Shown: positions 10,480 through 22,344 of the stretch, piece after piece
How the letters are laid out: every line of letters begins with the position of its first letter
How positions within the stretch are numbered: position 1 is the first letter of the stretch
Source of the DNA: Calamus simplicifolius
Lineage: Eukaryota > Streptophyta > Magnoliopsida > Arecales > Arecaceae
Assembly: GCA_900491605.1 (NCBI GenBank)
Contig: UESW01001878.1
Span: 226,411-290,410, forward strand
DNA: 64,000 nucleotides
Direction: 5' to 3'
Notes under the pieces: generated by a model
Told to the model about the DNA's origin: nothing
The model's input: the letters and a program-made list of their open reading frames with translations, nothing else
Databases searched by the model: none
Program-made: the position numbers and the translations under genes

Positions 10480-11433
10480 TGTTACTACGAAAACTCGAGT
10501 GCAGCTTAACTCCGGATCTGGATGCTGATTCTTTGCCCGGGCAAAACTTGCAAGACAGTCCTCACACAAAGAGTGTCTGGGATGACTCTCTGCGGAAGAC
10601 CTTCGACGCCCAAGTCAGTGAAAACTCGCAGCAAACAGATATAGAAGAAGGCTCTCGCATAAGAGTTCCTCAAGATGAGTGACCTCTCAAAAACTCAGAG
10701 CCCTGCTTCAGCTTCAATGAAGTTTTTAGTCAGAATGTCAGTGAAAGCATACTTGAGAGACTTTAGGATAAGGTATTTATAATCGATCACCTTATTCCTT
10801 GGGTATGTCATAGAGGGTCCGAAACTGTTCAGATTTGAATCAATTTGTTATGGGACCGGTAGTATCAGTATCTAATTAGTTAGGGAATCAACGACTAGGG
10901 AAGCTGGTTGATGCTTTGAGATTCAGCGATTTTATAGGCCCACTTTCGGTATTATTTGCATAATTTTCCGCTCGAGACCTTGTTAAGCTATCGCAAATTT
11001 GAATTCTTTCGCGCTCGATTCCGCAGGGGTGTTTGAGTGCCTCGGTTTAGCCGAGGCATAGGATAGCTCAGCGCAGCTGAAGCATTTGAATGCTTCGATC
11101 TGATCAAGACAAGAGGTTAGTTCGGACTGGCCGAAGCGTAAGATAGAGCTGAAGTATACGTTTGTTCGGTACTGTCGGATATAAGGATAGAATGCCTTGG
11201 TTCTGTCGAAGAACACAAATACCTTGGTCTGAATGGATCGATCAGAGGATTGCTCGGATCCACTGAGGCGTGAGAATGGTTTGAATCTGTCGAAGACGGT
11301 TCGGCTCTGCCAAAGGTGACTCGGCTCTGCTGTTTTTTAGACATGATAGTTGGCTGATCGGATATTGAAGTTGATCTTGACTTTTTTACCATGTGTATAA
11401 ATATTGGTGTAATAATAATTTTATCTCTCATCA
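10480..11433 (-). mobile_element. Solo LTR related to the 34650-49523 Tat element
   Basis: Flanked by a perfect AAATT duplication (10475-10479 and 11434-11438), with TG...CA ends and no internal region. Its start (ACTCGAGTGCAG, then CAAGACAGTCCTCACAC, then TCTGCGGAAGACC) and its TATA segment (TATTTATAATCGATCACC) line up with the LTRs at 34650 and 48297. It also carries TGCCTCGGTTTAGCCGAGGC-type palindromes. It is shorter (954 versus about 1,250 bp) because the 29-bp array is missing. Unequal recombination between two LTRs is the usual origin. Orientation is taken from the intact relative. Confidence 0.8.
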
Positions 11434-11438
11434 AAATT

Positions 11439-12541
11439 AAATTTTTATTGAAAGCTTAGGATAGATGAAAAGTATATTTTTTTTTGAGAAAAAACTTAGG
11501 TACGTACGTACGGTTTGACCAGGCCGGCCATTTATCTCTCTATTTATCAATAGATATGCATATATACGCTTATCAATATATGAGGCTAGCTTAAGCAATG
11601 GTTTATGAAGGTAAAAAAGGAAAAAGAAAAAGAAAAAAAAATGCACACGTCAGTTGATGAGGGAAAATGGGGTACTGGTACGCAGAACGGTACCTAAAAT
11701 TCGTTCTTTTGCCAAATATTTAACTTTGGGACCTCCTTTGTCCCCCGTTGGAGTCTAGGGCTCAGTGCCCTTCCTTTTAATTAGGGTTCAGCTGTAGTCG
11801 GACCCGTCCTCTTTAGCCAGCTTGGCATATGGCTTGGGTTCAACGGAGTGTCACGCGCTTGCAGCTGGGTCACCTCGTGCTGATGAGTCCTTTTTACGTG
11901 AGAGTGGACGCGTACTTGATTTGTCTCCCAAGTTAGACTGCAGGCACGATAGAGCTTGGGATATAAAGTTTGGCTCATAGCTTAATGTTGTGGTACTACA
12001 TCGATCGCCTTAATTAAACTCATGAGCTTCATAATTAGTGCATATATATATATATATAATTAATCATATATATAACAAACAAGGCTGTACGTACGTACGT
12101 ACACAAGCAATTACACCCTCCTCCTTTCTTCGGGAGGGATTAATTCTCCAAGTATAGGAAACACTCTTCACCAAATCATTGTATGGTTGAGTACGTGACA
12201 TTGCGTAAAACAATGATGCAATCCATTGGTTGTTGGCCATTAGAGGTAGTTGATCTTAAAACCTACATCTAAGTTTTGTCAGAAACAAGAAGAGCCATGG
12301 CAGTAAATTTGGAAGTAATGGGATCCAGGATCTCTACGAAAAGAGCTCGGGCGTGGGACCACACTGCGTGAAATCTACAGTGAGTTTCCCACTGCATCGC
12401 ACTCTGAGGAGGATGGCTTTCTGCATGTAAACACTCACATCAATATCAATACGGATGCTTATGGCTCTTAAATGCTTTGGTGGTGTTCTCAAGGCTTGGT
12501 ATGATAGTGCTGCCGGTGCAGCGATCAACATAGGACCACCA

Positions 12542-12581
<40 letters not shown>

Positions 12582-14705
12582 AACTCGAATCTGAGATCAT
12601 TGTGAGGTCTTTTTGAGAGGCCAAGGCAAAGAGGGGGACGGTGGGGCTCTTTTCACATGTGCCATGAATGCAGAGGAGTGAAGGTGGGGCCATCTTGGAG
12701 AATGAAATATGGTTGGTCCCTCTTTTTTTTTTTTTTTTTCTTCTTTCTTTCTTTCTTTTTCTTGTTTTCTCTCGTGTTTGGATGTGGACAGATGGGAACT
12801 GCCCCTATCATGGGTGTGGTCTGGCTCTCCTACTGTAATTGACCAAGTGGAAATCATAGGCATTTCTAATCGCATGAAAATATAATGCATGATGTGAGTG
12901 GTGATCAGTTTGAGCTGGCCGCATTTCTGGCCTTGGTCAAATTTGTATAGACATCTAACCCAAAACCGAAGACTGTTGATGATACCCAATAAATAGTACA
13001 CTGAATCTTACCCTTTTCCTTTTTTTATACAAAAGGCTTTTTAATTACCATACATTGAGCATGCTTTGGACTAATCCTGGAATTCAATTCTATATTCTAG
13101 TAAAGTTCGATGCTGTGATAATTTATATTGACGTGTATTCAATTTTATATTAATTATATGCTAAGAAGATACAAATTAATCTTTTTAAGCTAAAACTTTT
13201 AGCCGATGTTAAAGTAAATTTAGCTCATAATCTACGTGAATAAAGAAGCACTCCATTATGAACTTATTTGAGTTTAACCATCGTTTATTATAATGTTTAT
13301 AATAGAATTAGATTTGAATCTTTAGCCTGATAAATCTATTAAAACTTAAATAAAACAAGTATATAATAATTTGTGCCGAGTTATATTAAATCCTTTTCAA
13401 TAATTTTTTTTGGATAAAATCCTATATCATTATATAAATAATTCTCAAAGAATCAAATCTAATAGCCCAATCAAGGACCACTCATTGGCACCACATTATA
13501 TTTGAACATGTATCGCATGGCACTTAGAAGTTAGAAGTTGCATTGTCACTTTCTACTAGATGTGACATCAAAGAAGGGTGGATAGGATGAATACCCCGGC
13601 CTGACATTGATGGAAAATTAGCCATCTGCATAAAGTGTATGGATAAATTTGTCCTACACTTATAATTCATAATACATAGTATAATACATTGCACACACAT
13701 TAAGATATGCCAGCAATCTAAGAATCAATTCAAATATAATGATATCATTGCATATAATACGCTGTAAAACTTCCTAATGGTGTGTGTGTGTGGGTAATTT
13801 AAGGAAAAGGAAGGAATCTGCAGAGTTCCATCAACTCCATCAAGGTGACGAGGAGTATGAAAGGAGAGGATCTGGTTACAAAAAGGGTTTTAAAAAATAG
13901 ATTTGGTTCTCAAGAGACATTATAATTTTTTGGAAAAGAAAATCTTGAAAGCATGAGGGAAAATATACAGGTTGTTATAGCAGATAGCTAGCTAGCTAGC
14001 ACCAGTTGATCCTGCGCATGCCTAACATCTGAGAATTTAGAGTCATTCCTCTTTGAAAGTCCATATGGAGGGTAGGTAGATCAAAAATATTAAAGTTGTA
14101 CATAGTTTTATTATACATTACTAGGGTATGACATATGTGATGATATGTTAAGCGTGCAGCTTCACTAGTGGACCTCATGCTGGAGTTTCGAAGAATATAT
14201 ACAAATAGATGGAGGCTTTTTGCTTGGGTGCATCAATTTTTTTAATTTTTTTAAATAATTTCTTTTATTATTTGTTTATTTTTAATGCATTAGATTAAAT
14301 GAAAAAGTAATTGATTGGACCGATAATGTGTATGGCTAGTGCGTGTAAATAGAATAAAGTTAATAAGATTTTATTATCGAATGTAGCTGCAGAAAAAATA
14401 GAGATGCATGAGTAAAAGATTGATCCAACTCCCTCGACGATTTAGTTCTATTCTTAGAAAAAAAGAAGTAGGACTTCATCTAATAAATATTTTTTTTCTC
14501 TTTTTTTTGCAATGTTAATGTATAGAGCAAAAATTTTGAGAGGATCTTGGGAGAGTAAAAAGGTTGGAGAAGTGAGAAGAATGGTCGGTTCGAAAGAAAG
14601 TCGAAGAAGGAAATCAAGGATTTATCCAAAACAAAAATATTATGAGATGATGAGGATTTATTCAAAATAAAAAATTATGAGGTGCTTCAGATAATTAGTT
14701 TATTT
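11439..14705. other. Intergenic AT-rich DNA, no gene recognised
   Basis: Contains short TACG, (GA)n (about 12541-12571), poly-T (12722-12740), (GT)n (about 13782) and AGCT (about 13985-14000) tracts. No domain was recognised in any open frame. This is the left flank of the large element starting at 14711. Confidence 0.5.
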
Positions 14706-14837
14706 AGTAATGATGGGGCCAGTTGACCCCATGAACAATAAAGATAATAATTTTTGGATGGCATCCTTTCAAGATAGCGATTTTCAGATAATTTTTCTAA
14801 GCGGCCGCAGCGGCCTTCCTGAATGGTTTAATTCCTA

Positions 14838-15660
14838 GACGGCCCCGCTCCGGTATCTCCAAGTCGGCCCCGACTTTCCCAAGTCGGCCCTGCTCAGCTC
14901 CACGTCTTCAAGTCGGCCGAGTCGGCCCCGACTTTCCCAAGTCGGCCCCGCTCGGCTCCGACACCTCCTAGTCGGTTGAGCTGACCCCGACCATCCCTGG
15001 TCGGCTCCGACTTTTTCAAGTCGGCCCCGTTCGACCCCGGCACCTCCCAGTCGGCCGAGTCGGCCCCGACTTCCCCAAGTCGGCCCCGCTCGGCCTCGGC
15101 ACCTTCTAGTCGGCCGAGTCGGCTCCGACTTCCCCAAGTCGGCCCCGGCACCTCCCAGTCGGTCGAGCCGGCCCCGACCATCCCTTGTCGGTCCCGACTT
15201 TCCCAAGTCGGCCCTGCTCGGCCCCGGCACCTCCTAGTCGGCCGAGTCGGCCCCGACTTCCCCAAGTCGGCCCCGCTCAACCCCGGCATCTCCAAGTTGG
15301 CCCCGACTTCCCCAAGTCGGCCACGCTCGGCCCCGGCACATCCCAGTCAGCCGAGTCGGCCCCGACTTCCCCAAGTCGGCCCCGCTCGGCCCTGGCACCT
15401 CCCAGTCGGTCGAGCCGGCCCCGACCATCCTTGGTCGGTCCCGACTTTCCCAAGTCAGCCCTGCTCGGCCCCGGCATCTCCAAGTCGGCCGAGTCGGCCC
15501 CGACTTCCCCAAGTCGGCCCCGGCACCTCTCAGTCGGCCGAGTCAGCCCCGGCCTCCTCCAAATCGGCCCCACTCGGCCCCGGCATCGTCCCGTCCTGGC
15601 CTCTTCCAAGTTGGCCCCGTATCATTCAAGTCGACCCTCTCATTCAAGTCGGCCCCACCT
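14838..15660. repeat. 59-bp GC-rich tandem array in 5' LTR
   Basis: About a dozen units of roughly 59 bp, built from CCCCGACTTCCCCAAGTCGG and CCAGTCGGCCGAGTCGG, with some longer variant units that include CGACCATCCCTGGTCGG. Each unit holds inverted motifs such as CGACTT...AAGTCG. Open frames on both strands here are products of the array and are not genes. Confidence 0.85.
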
Positions 15661-16453
15661 CGGCATCATCCCATCTCGGCTTCCACAGCCGCTTTATGTC
15701 TTTCGCACAAAGGCATTTATGGCCTCATAAATGCCACATGCGCCTACCTTCTCTAAGGTATTTATGGCTGCCACATTGGCCCCTTTGGCACCCTTGCATA
15801 AGAAAGGATGGCGTAATAAAACCGAGACGAGGAGTTCTTGACTCTACATATCATAGAAGTCCTCGATGGCCTTCAGCCTGGCCCCGACACCTCAGCTCGG
15901 CCACGACATCCCGTCTCGGCCTCCAGATTCATTCCGGCCATAAACAGTGCTCAGCCACCTCGGCCTTGGCCATGAACAGTGTTCGGCCATCTCAACGCCA
16001 TCTCAGCCTCGGCCTCGGCCATGAACAGTGCTCGGCCACCTCGGCCTCGGCATCGTTATGAACAGTGCCATGCAAGCATTCTATAATCAACACTTTACAA
16101 GGGATAGCTGGCTTCAACTCCCAACTCTTCTATCTTAGACGGATATATGGCTCATGATGGTGATAAGACTCTATCACCTTTTATCTCTCTTCCCTGCAGC
16201 GGTCAAATCAAAAAGCCATCCACTTTGACAGAACTTGACCCATCAACCAGCTGCAACCACCCACTCTGACAGGACTTGATCTGCAGTCCTGACATATCAA
16301 AGAAGGAAGTAAGCTCTGCTATTGCTACCATCACCTTAAATGCTCTTACAAGTGGCAGCACCCCAAGCCTCACAGACATCAGCTCTGTCACTTCACCCAT
16401 CAAAGTCATCATTATGAGGCCTCAACCACTCAAACCGGACAAACTCTAAGCAT

Positions 16454-16462
16454 CTATAAAAT
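16454..16462 (+). promoter_or_regulatory. LTR TATA box
   Basis: CTATAAAAT precedes the conserved LTR end by about 330 bp. The 3' LTR reads CTACAAAAT at the matching place near 21705, so only the upstream LTR keeps the TATA sequence. Confidence 0.55.
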
Positions 16463-16792
16463 GGGTAAGAGGGACCTCCGACCAAATAACTGAACACAAC
16501 TCAACTAAGAACTGATAACTCCGGTAACGCACTCATAACACTCCAAAATGCTCATTCTTGCTCACAGAGAGCTCTTCTTTGAGTCTCTCTTTCTCTTTCG
16601 AGCTTCCTCAAGCTCACGGTTGTTGCCCAGAGCACTGTCTTGAGCATCGGAGGGTCCCCGCCGGAATCTCCGGCCCCCGGAACTTTTTGCAGGCTCCCAA
16701 ACGCGAGAAGCTCACCGGAAGATCCCGGGCTTGCTGGAGAAGGCGACCGGATGCTTGCGGACGTTCGAGGGGGTGATCTGGCAGCATCAGAA

Positions 16793-16811
16793 TGGCGCGC
16801 TAGGTAGGGGG
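16793..16811 (+). other. Primer-binding-site region
   Basis: TGGCGCGCTAGGTAGGGGG starts three bases after the 5' LTR. A TGG start and this spacing are typical of tRNA primer sites. TGGCGC is also the start of the site in many plant gypsy elements. The exact tRNA is not assigned. Confidence 0.65.
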
Positions 16812-16867
16812 AGAAAGCAGAGTTCTGCACCACTAAGCTACAAGCTCTCACTCCTTCTATGACAATA

Positions 16868-17150
16868 ATGGTGGATAAAAATATGGTGATGAAAAAGACC
16901 CAAGAGGCTTCCACCAGTAACGCTGGGGGGGCACCCTCAACGGGCTGCACAGCAGAAGGCCGTCTCTCTGTTTCACCATTACAACCAGTTTAGGGCATTC
17001 GAGCAAAACATCATGCCACCCTTACTCTCAAGAGCAGGTACAAGCTATTAGTAAAGAACCCCTCCAAGCTCACCAACGAATGCCACAAACGTGAAGTCCC
17101 CCAAATAAAGCAAAAGGAGATAAATTTCTTCAACAAAAAAGCTAAGTATA
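16868..17150 (+). pseudogene. Gag N-terminal remnant
   Basis: ATG at 16868 opens 41 codons (MVDKNMVMKKTQEASTSNAG, then Gly/Pro/Thr-rich) before TAG at 16991-16993. Traces in other frames follow until about 17150. The QEASTSNAGG stretch parallels QDASTSYPGG at the gag start of the 2.8-kb element. Everything a working gag needs, including the capsid core and zinc knuckle, is replaced by tandem arrays. The family assignment is inferred from this short similarity and the position just after the primer site. Confidence 0.45.
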
Positions 17151-17229
17151 CTACACTTTGAGAAAAAGTTTCTTTTCATTAGTGTCTGAATGCATTACAA
17201 GAAAACCAACAAAACAAACCATTCAAAAG

Positions 17230-18380
17230 GCTCTCATCAGTCCTACGATCAGAAGGTCACCCTCGGGCGGCACACAAACCCCCGAGGTGGTTCTAAAGGA
17301 GCTCATCGGTATTGCGGCTAACAGGATACCACTCGGTCCGACTAGGAGACGCCCCCGAGTTGGTTCAAGTCTCTAACAGCTCCGTACCTGATCGAGTCAC
17401 CCCTCGGATGGCACACAAACCCCCGAGCAGTTCTAAAGGAGCTCACCGGCATCGCGGCTAAAGGAACACTACTCGGTCCGGCTAGGAGACACCCCCGAGT
17501 CGGTTCAAGTCCCTAACAGCTCCGTACCTGGTCAAGTCGCCCCTCGGGCGGCACACAAACCCCCGAGGTGGTTCTAAAGGAGCTCACCGGCATGGCGGCT
17601 AATGGGACACCACTCGGTCCGGCTAGGAGACACCCCATAGTCGGTTCAAGTCCCTAACAGCTTCGTACCCGGTCGAGTCGCCCCTCGGACAGTACAGAAA
17701 CCCCCGAGGCGGTTCTAAAGGAGCTCATCGGTATTGTGGCTAACGGGACACCACTCGGTCCGGCTAGGAGATGCCCCCGAGTCGATTCAAGTCTCGAACA
17801 GCTCCATACCCGGTCGAGTTGCCCCTCGGGCGGCACACAAACCCCTGAGGCAGTTCTAAAGGAGCTCACCGGCATCGAGGCTAATGGAACACCATTCGGT
17901 CCGGCTAGGAGATGCCCCCGAGTCGGTTCAAGTCTCTAACAGCTCCGTACCCAGTTGAGTCACCCCTCGGGCGGCACACAAACCTCCGAGGCAGTTCTAA
18001 AGGAGCTCACCGACATCGCAGCTAACGGGACACCACTTGGTCCAGCTAGGAGACGCCCCCAAGTCGGTTCAAGTCCCTAACAGCTCCGTATCCAATCGTT
18101 CATCCCTCGGGCGGCACAAACCCCCAAGGTGGTTCTAAAGGAGCTCACCAGCATCGCGGCTAATGGAACACCACTCGGTCGGGCTAGGAGACGCCACCGA
18201 GTCGGTTCAAGTCCCTAATAGCTTTGTACCTGATCGAGTCGACCCTCGGACGGCACACAAACCCTCGAGACGGTTCAAAAGGAGCTCGCTTGCATCATGG
18301 CCCATGGGACACCACTCGGCATTTGCACGGCAGTGCCCCCTGAGTGGTTAAGACCCTAAAGGCTCTGTACCGGCCGAGTC
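17230..18380. repeat. 141-bp tandem array (about 8 units)
   Basis: TTCTAAAGGAGCTCA recurs at about 17291, 17431, 17572, 17713, 17854, 17995, 18133 and (degenerate) 18274, a steady 141-bp period. Each unit also has CACTCGGTCCGGCTAGGAGA, CCCCGAGTCGGTTCAAGT and CCCCTCGGGCGGCACACAAA. It fills the place where gag-pol would be. Confidence 0.9.
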
Positions 18381-18454
18381 GCCCCTCGCAGCAGTTTCCA
18401 AACCTCCGAGGTAGTTCAAAAGGAACCTGACGACTCTCAGCTCTCAGGTCATCC

Positions 18455-18650
18455 TTCGGGGTTCAAAAGGAACCTAACGACTCTCAACTCTCAGGTCACC
18501 CTTCAGGGTTCAAAAGAAGCTTGACGACTCTCAGCTCTCAGGTCACCATTTGGGGTTCAAAAGGAACCTAATGATTCTCAGCTCTCAGGTCACCCTTTGG
18601 GGTTCAAAAGGCTTCCGACAGCCACAACTTTGCCTCAGCGGCATTATTGC
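18455..18650. repeat. 47-bp tandem array (about 4 units)
   Basis: GTTCAAAAGGAACCTAACGA with CTCTCAGCTCTCAGGTCACC recurs at 18461, 18508, 18555 and 18602, an exact 47-bp step. Confidence 0.85.
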
Positions 18651-19545
18651 AGCCTTCATGGCTTTATATCTATCTCAGCGGATAATGGTAGCCTCAACGG
18701 CTTTCTCTCTGCCTCAGCGGCATCATCGCAGCCTCAACAGCTTTATCTCTGCTTCAGCGGCGTTATTGCAGCCTCAACGGCTTTATCTCTGCCTCAACGA
18801 CGTCATCTCTGACTCAGCGGCATTATTGCAGCCTCATCGGCAATTTTATCTCAGCCTCAATGGCTTTATCTCAGCCTCAGTGGCATTATTGTAGCTTCAA
18901 CGGCTTTATCTCTTCCTCAACGATGTTATCTCTGCCTCAACGGCATTATTGCAGCCTCATCGGTAATTTTATCTCAGCCTCAACGGCTTTATCTCAGCCT
19001 CAGCGGCATCATTGTAGCCTTCGCGACTCTATTTCTGCTTCGACAATTTTATCTCAGCCTCAGCAGCATCATTGCAGCCTCCACGGCTCTATTTCTGCTT
19101 CGGCAATTTTATCTCAGCCTCAGCGGCATCGTTGCAGCCTCCACGGCTTTATTTCTGCTTCGGCAATTTTATCTCAGCCTTAGTGGCATCATTGCAGCCT
19201 CCATGGCTCTATTTCTGCTTCGGCAATTTTATCTCAGCCTCAGCGGCATCATTACAGCCTCCACGGCTCTATTTCTGCTTCGACAATTTTATCTCAGCCT
19301 TAGCCTTAGCGGCATCATTGCAGCCTCCACGGCTCTATTTTTGCTTCGACAATTTTATCTCAGCCTTAGCGGCATCATTGCAGCCTCCACGGCTTTATTT
19401 TTGCTTCAGTAATTTTATCTCAGCCTCAGCGGTATCATTGCAGCCTCCATGGCTCTATTTTTTCTTCGGCAATTTTATCTCTGCCTCAGCCGCATTATCG
19501 CAGCCTCAGCGGTTTTATCTTTGCCCCAGCGGCTAATCGACGAGC
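18650..19545. repeat. 60-bp tandem array
   Basis: From about 19020 the unit is exactly 60 bp (CAGCCTCAGCGGCATCATTG, CAGCCTCCACGGCTCTATTT, CTGCTTCGGCAATTTTATCT). Before that, shorter variants of the same words (GCCTCAACGGCTTTATCTCT) alternate. Open frames of up to 154 codons across it are translations of the repeat. Confidence 0.9.
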
Positions 19546-19666
19546 ATACCTCCAAAAATTGGCATGTGCTGCTTTTGAGTGGCAAACACAAGGTAATCAA
19601 TTTACCTCAAAAATTTCTTAAAGTTCTACACTCCTTTCGCTTAGCTAATGTGCGGCACACAAGCTC

Positions 19667-19685
19667 AAGGAGTGTGGGGGGCATT
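19667..19685 (+). other. Polypurine tract
   Basis: AAGGAGTGTGGGGGGCATT lies directly before the 3' LTR and resembles the tracts of the elements at 305 and 34650. It supports plus-strand orientation. Confidence 0.7.
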
Positions 19686-22047
19686 TGATGGGGCAAGTTG
19701 ACCCCATGGGCAATAAAGACAACAATTTTTGGATGTCATCCTCTCAAGATAGCGATTTTCAGATAATTTTTCTAGGCGGCCACGGCGGCCTTCCTGAACG
19801 GCTTAATTCCTAGGCGGCCCTGCCCCGGCATCTCCAAGTTGGCCGAGTCGGCCCCGACTTTCCCAAGTCGGCCCTGCTCGGCCTCGGCATCTCCAAGTCG
19901 GCCGAGTTGGTCTTGACTTCCCCAAGTCGGCCCCGCTCAGCCCCAGTACCTCCCAGTCGGTCGAGCCTACTCCGACCATCCCTGGTCGGCCTTGACTTTC
20001 CCAAGTCGACCCCGCTCAGCCCCGCCACCTCCTAGTCGGCCGAGTCAGCCCCGACTTCCCTAAGTCGGCCCCGCTCGGCCCCAGCATCTCCAAGTCGGCC
20101 GAGTCGGCCCCGACTTCCCAAGTCAGCCCCACTCGGCCCCGGCACCTCCCAGTCGGCCGAGTCGGCCCCGACTTTCCCAAGTCGGCCCCGCTCGGCCTGG
20201 CATCTCTAAGTCGGCCGAGTCGGCCCCGACTTCCCCAAGTCGGCCCCGCTCGGCTCCGGCACCTCCCAGTCGGCCGAGTTGGCCCCGACTTCCCCAAGTC
20301 GGCCCCGCTCAGCCTCGGCATCTCTAAGTCGGCCGAGTCGGCCCCGACTTCCCCAAGTCGGCCCCGCTCGGTCCCGGCACCTCCCAGTCGGCCCCGACTT
20401 CCCTAATTTGGCACCAGCACCTCCCGATCGGTCGAGCCAGCCCCAACCATCCCTGGTCGGCCCCGACTTTCCCAAGTTGGCCCTGCTCGGCCTCGGCACC
20501 TCCTAGTCGGCCGAGTCGGTCCCGCTCGGCCCCGGCATCTCCAAGTCGGACGAGTCAGCCTCGACTTCCCCAAGTCAGCCTTGCTTGGCCCCAGCACCTC
20601 CCAGTCGGCCGAGTCAGCCCCGACTTCCCCAAGTTGGCCCCACTCGGCCCCGGCACCTCCCAATCGATCGAGCCAGCCCCGACCATCCTTGGTCGGCCCC
20701 GACTTTTCCAAGTCTTCCCTGCTCGGCCCCGGCATCTCCAAGTCGGCCGAGTCAGCCCCGACTTCCCCAAGTCGGCCCCGCTCGGCCCCGGCACCTCCAG
20801 TCGGCCAAGTCGGCCCCGGCCTCCTCCAAATCGTCCCCGCTCGGCCCTGGCATCGTCTCGTCCCTGCCTCTTCCAAGTCGGCCCTCTCATTCAAGTCGGC
20901 CCCGCCTCTTCCAAGTTGGCCCTCTCATTCAAGTCGGCCTCGCCTCGGCATCATCCCGTCTCGGCTTCTAGACCCGCGTTATGTCTTTCGCACAAGGCAT
21001 TTATGGCCTCATAAAGGCCACGTGCACCTACCTTCTCTAAGGTATTTATGGTTGCCACGTTGGCCCCTTTGGCACCCTTGCATAAGAAAGGATGGCGTAA
21101 TAAAACCGAGACGAGGAGTTCTTGACTCTACGTATCACAGAAGTCCTCGACGGCCTTCAGCTTGGCCCCGGCACCTCATCTCGGCCATGGACGTCCCGTC
21201 CCTTCCTCCAGATTCATTCCGTTCATAAACAGTGCTCGGCCACCTCGGCCTCGGCCATGAACAGTGATAGGCCATCTCAACGCCATCTCAGCCTCGGCCT
21301 TGGCCATGAACAGTGCTCGGCTACCTCGGCCTCGGCATCATTATAAACAGTGCCATGCAAGCATTCTATAATCAACGCTTTACAAGGGATAGCTGGCTTC
21401 AACTCCCAACTCTTCTATCCTAAACGAATGTGTGGCTTGTGATGGTGATAAGACTCCACCACCTTTTGACGGAACTTGACCCACCAACCAGCTGCAACCA
21501 CCCACTCTGACGGGACTTGACCTGCAGTCCTGACATATCAAAGAAGGAAGCAAGCTCTGTCATTGCTGCCATCACCTTAAATGCTCTTACAAGTGGTAGC
21601 ACCCCCAAGGCACCTCAAGCCTCACAGACATCAGTTCTGTCACTTTACCCATCAAAGTTATCATTATGAGGCCTTAGCCATTCAAACTGGACAAACTCTA
21701 AGCATCTACAAAATGGATAAGAGGGACCCCCGACCAAGTAACTGAACACAACTCAACTAAGAACTGATAACTCCGGTAACGCACTTATAACACTCCAAAA
21801 TGCTCATTTTTGCTCACAGAGAGCTCTTCTTTGAGCCCCTCTCTCTCTTTATCTTTCGAGCTTCCTCAAGCTCATGGCTGTTGCCCAGAGCACTGACTTG
21901 AGCATCGGAGGGTCCCTGCTAAAATCTTCGGCTCTCGAGACTTTTTGCAGGCTTTCAGACGTGAGAAGCTCGCCAAAAAATTTTGGGCTCGCTGAAGAAG
22001 GTGACCTAACGCTCGTAAACGTTCGAAAGAAATGATCTGCAACATCA
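19686..22047 (+). repeat. 3' LTR of the 14711-22047 element
   Basis: Starts TGATGGGGC and ends AACATCA, followed by AGTAA. Same order of parts as the 5' LTR. It carries more array units, a deletion near 21465 relative to the 5' LTR, and decayed 3' sequence with many C-to-T and G-to-A changes. Confidence 0.88.
19815..20950. repeat. 59-bp GC-rich tandem array in 3' LTR
   Basis: Same unit as the array at 14838-15660 but longer, about 18 units. The copy-number difference explains most of the length difference between the LTRs. Confidence 0.85.
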
Positions 22048-22344
22048 AGTAAAAAAATATTTTGTAAGTCTAATTAAATTAGAGCTATCTTTGTTCCTAA
22101 GACAGCTTTTGTACGCCGGGTTGGCTCATAGGAGCCATCTAACAGGTGAGGAATAAATCATGTCTGGACGAACACATTGCCTTGGTGACCATGGCATGAG
22201 GGTACTGTCCTATAAGAATTGATGGCTCCGAAGGATTATGTCATTGGTACGAGAAATAGGACCACAAAATCATCTTATGGTCGAACATTTTCATTTTAAC
22301 TGGCTTGTTAGAAGTTGCCTTGGAACCTCACACTCCTTCACATG

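Larger units (their letters stand above)
14711..16789 (+). repeat. 5' LTR of the 14711-22047 element
   Basis: Starts TGATGGGGC and ends GCAGCATCA. It contains a GC-rich array (14838-15660), repeats with CATGAACAGTGCTCGGCC (about 15940-16070), a TATA box at 16454 and a conserved 3' end rich in GAGCTT and AAGCTC. It is 283 bp shorter than the 3' LTR, mainly because of array copy number. Confidence 0.88.
14711..22047 (+). mobile_element. Large non-autonomous LTR retrotransposon (7.3 kb, LARD-like)
   Basis: LTRs of 2,079 bp (14711-16789) and 2,362 bp (19686-22047) flank a 2.9-kb internal region. A perfect AGTAA duplication lies outside (14706-14710 and 22048-22052). A TGGCGCGC primer block follows the left LTR and a polypurine tract precedes the right LTR, giving plus-strand orientation. 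Inside there is only a short gag-like start and then tandem arrays of 141, 47 and 60 bp. No pol domain is present. It could move only with enzymes from another element. The primer block and gag start link it to the 2.8-kb element at 305-3123. Confidence 0.88.

Noticed and set aside
12334..13001. Minus-strand frames with Ser/Leu and Lys/Glu runs
   Set aside because: They arise from the (GA)n and poly-T tracts. No family resemblance.
14835..15730. Several 90-180-codon open frames on both strands
   Set aside because: They are translations of the 59-bp GC-rich LTR array. The same holds for 19810-21228.
17230..18380. Regular array considered as CRISPR-like
   Set aside because: Units are contiguous and diverged along their length without unique spacers, and the setting is a plant retroelement.
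18550..19690. Open frames of up to 154 codons with FISASA-type repeats
   Set aside because: Produced by the exact 60-bp tandem unit (divisible by 3, no stops). No domain or gene context.
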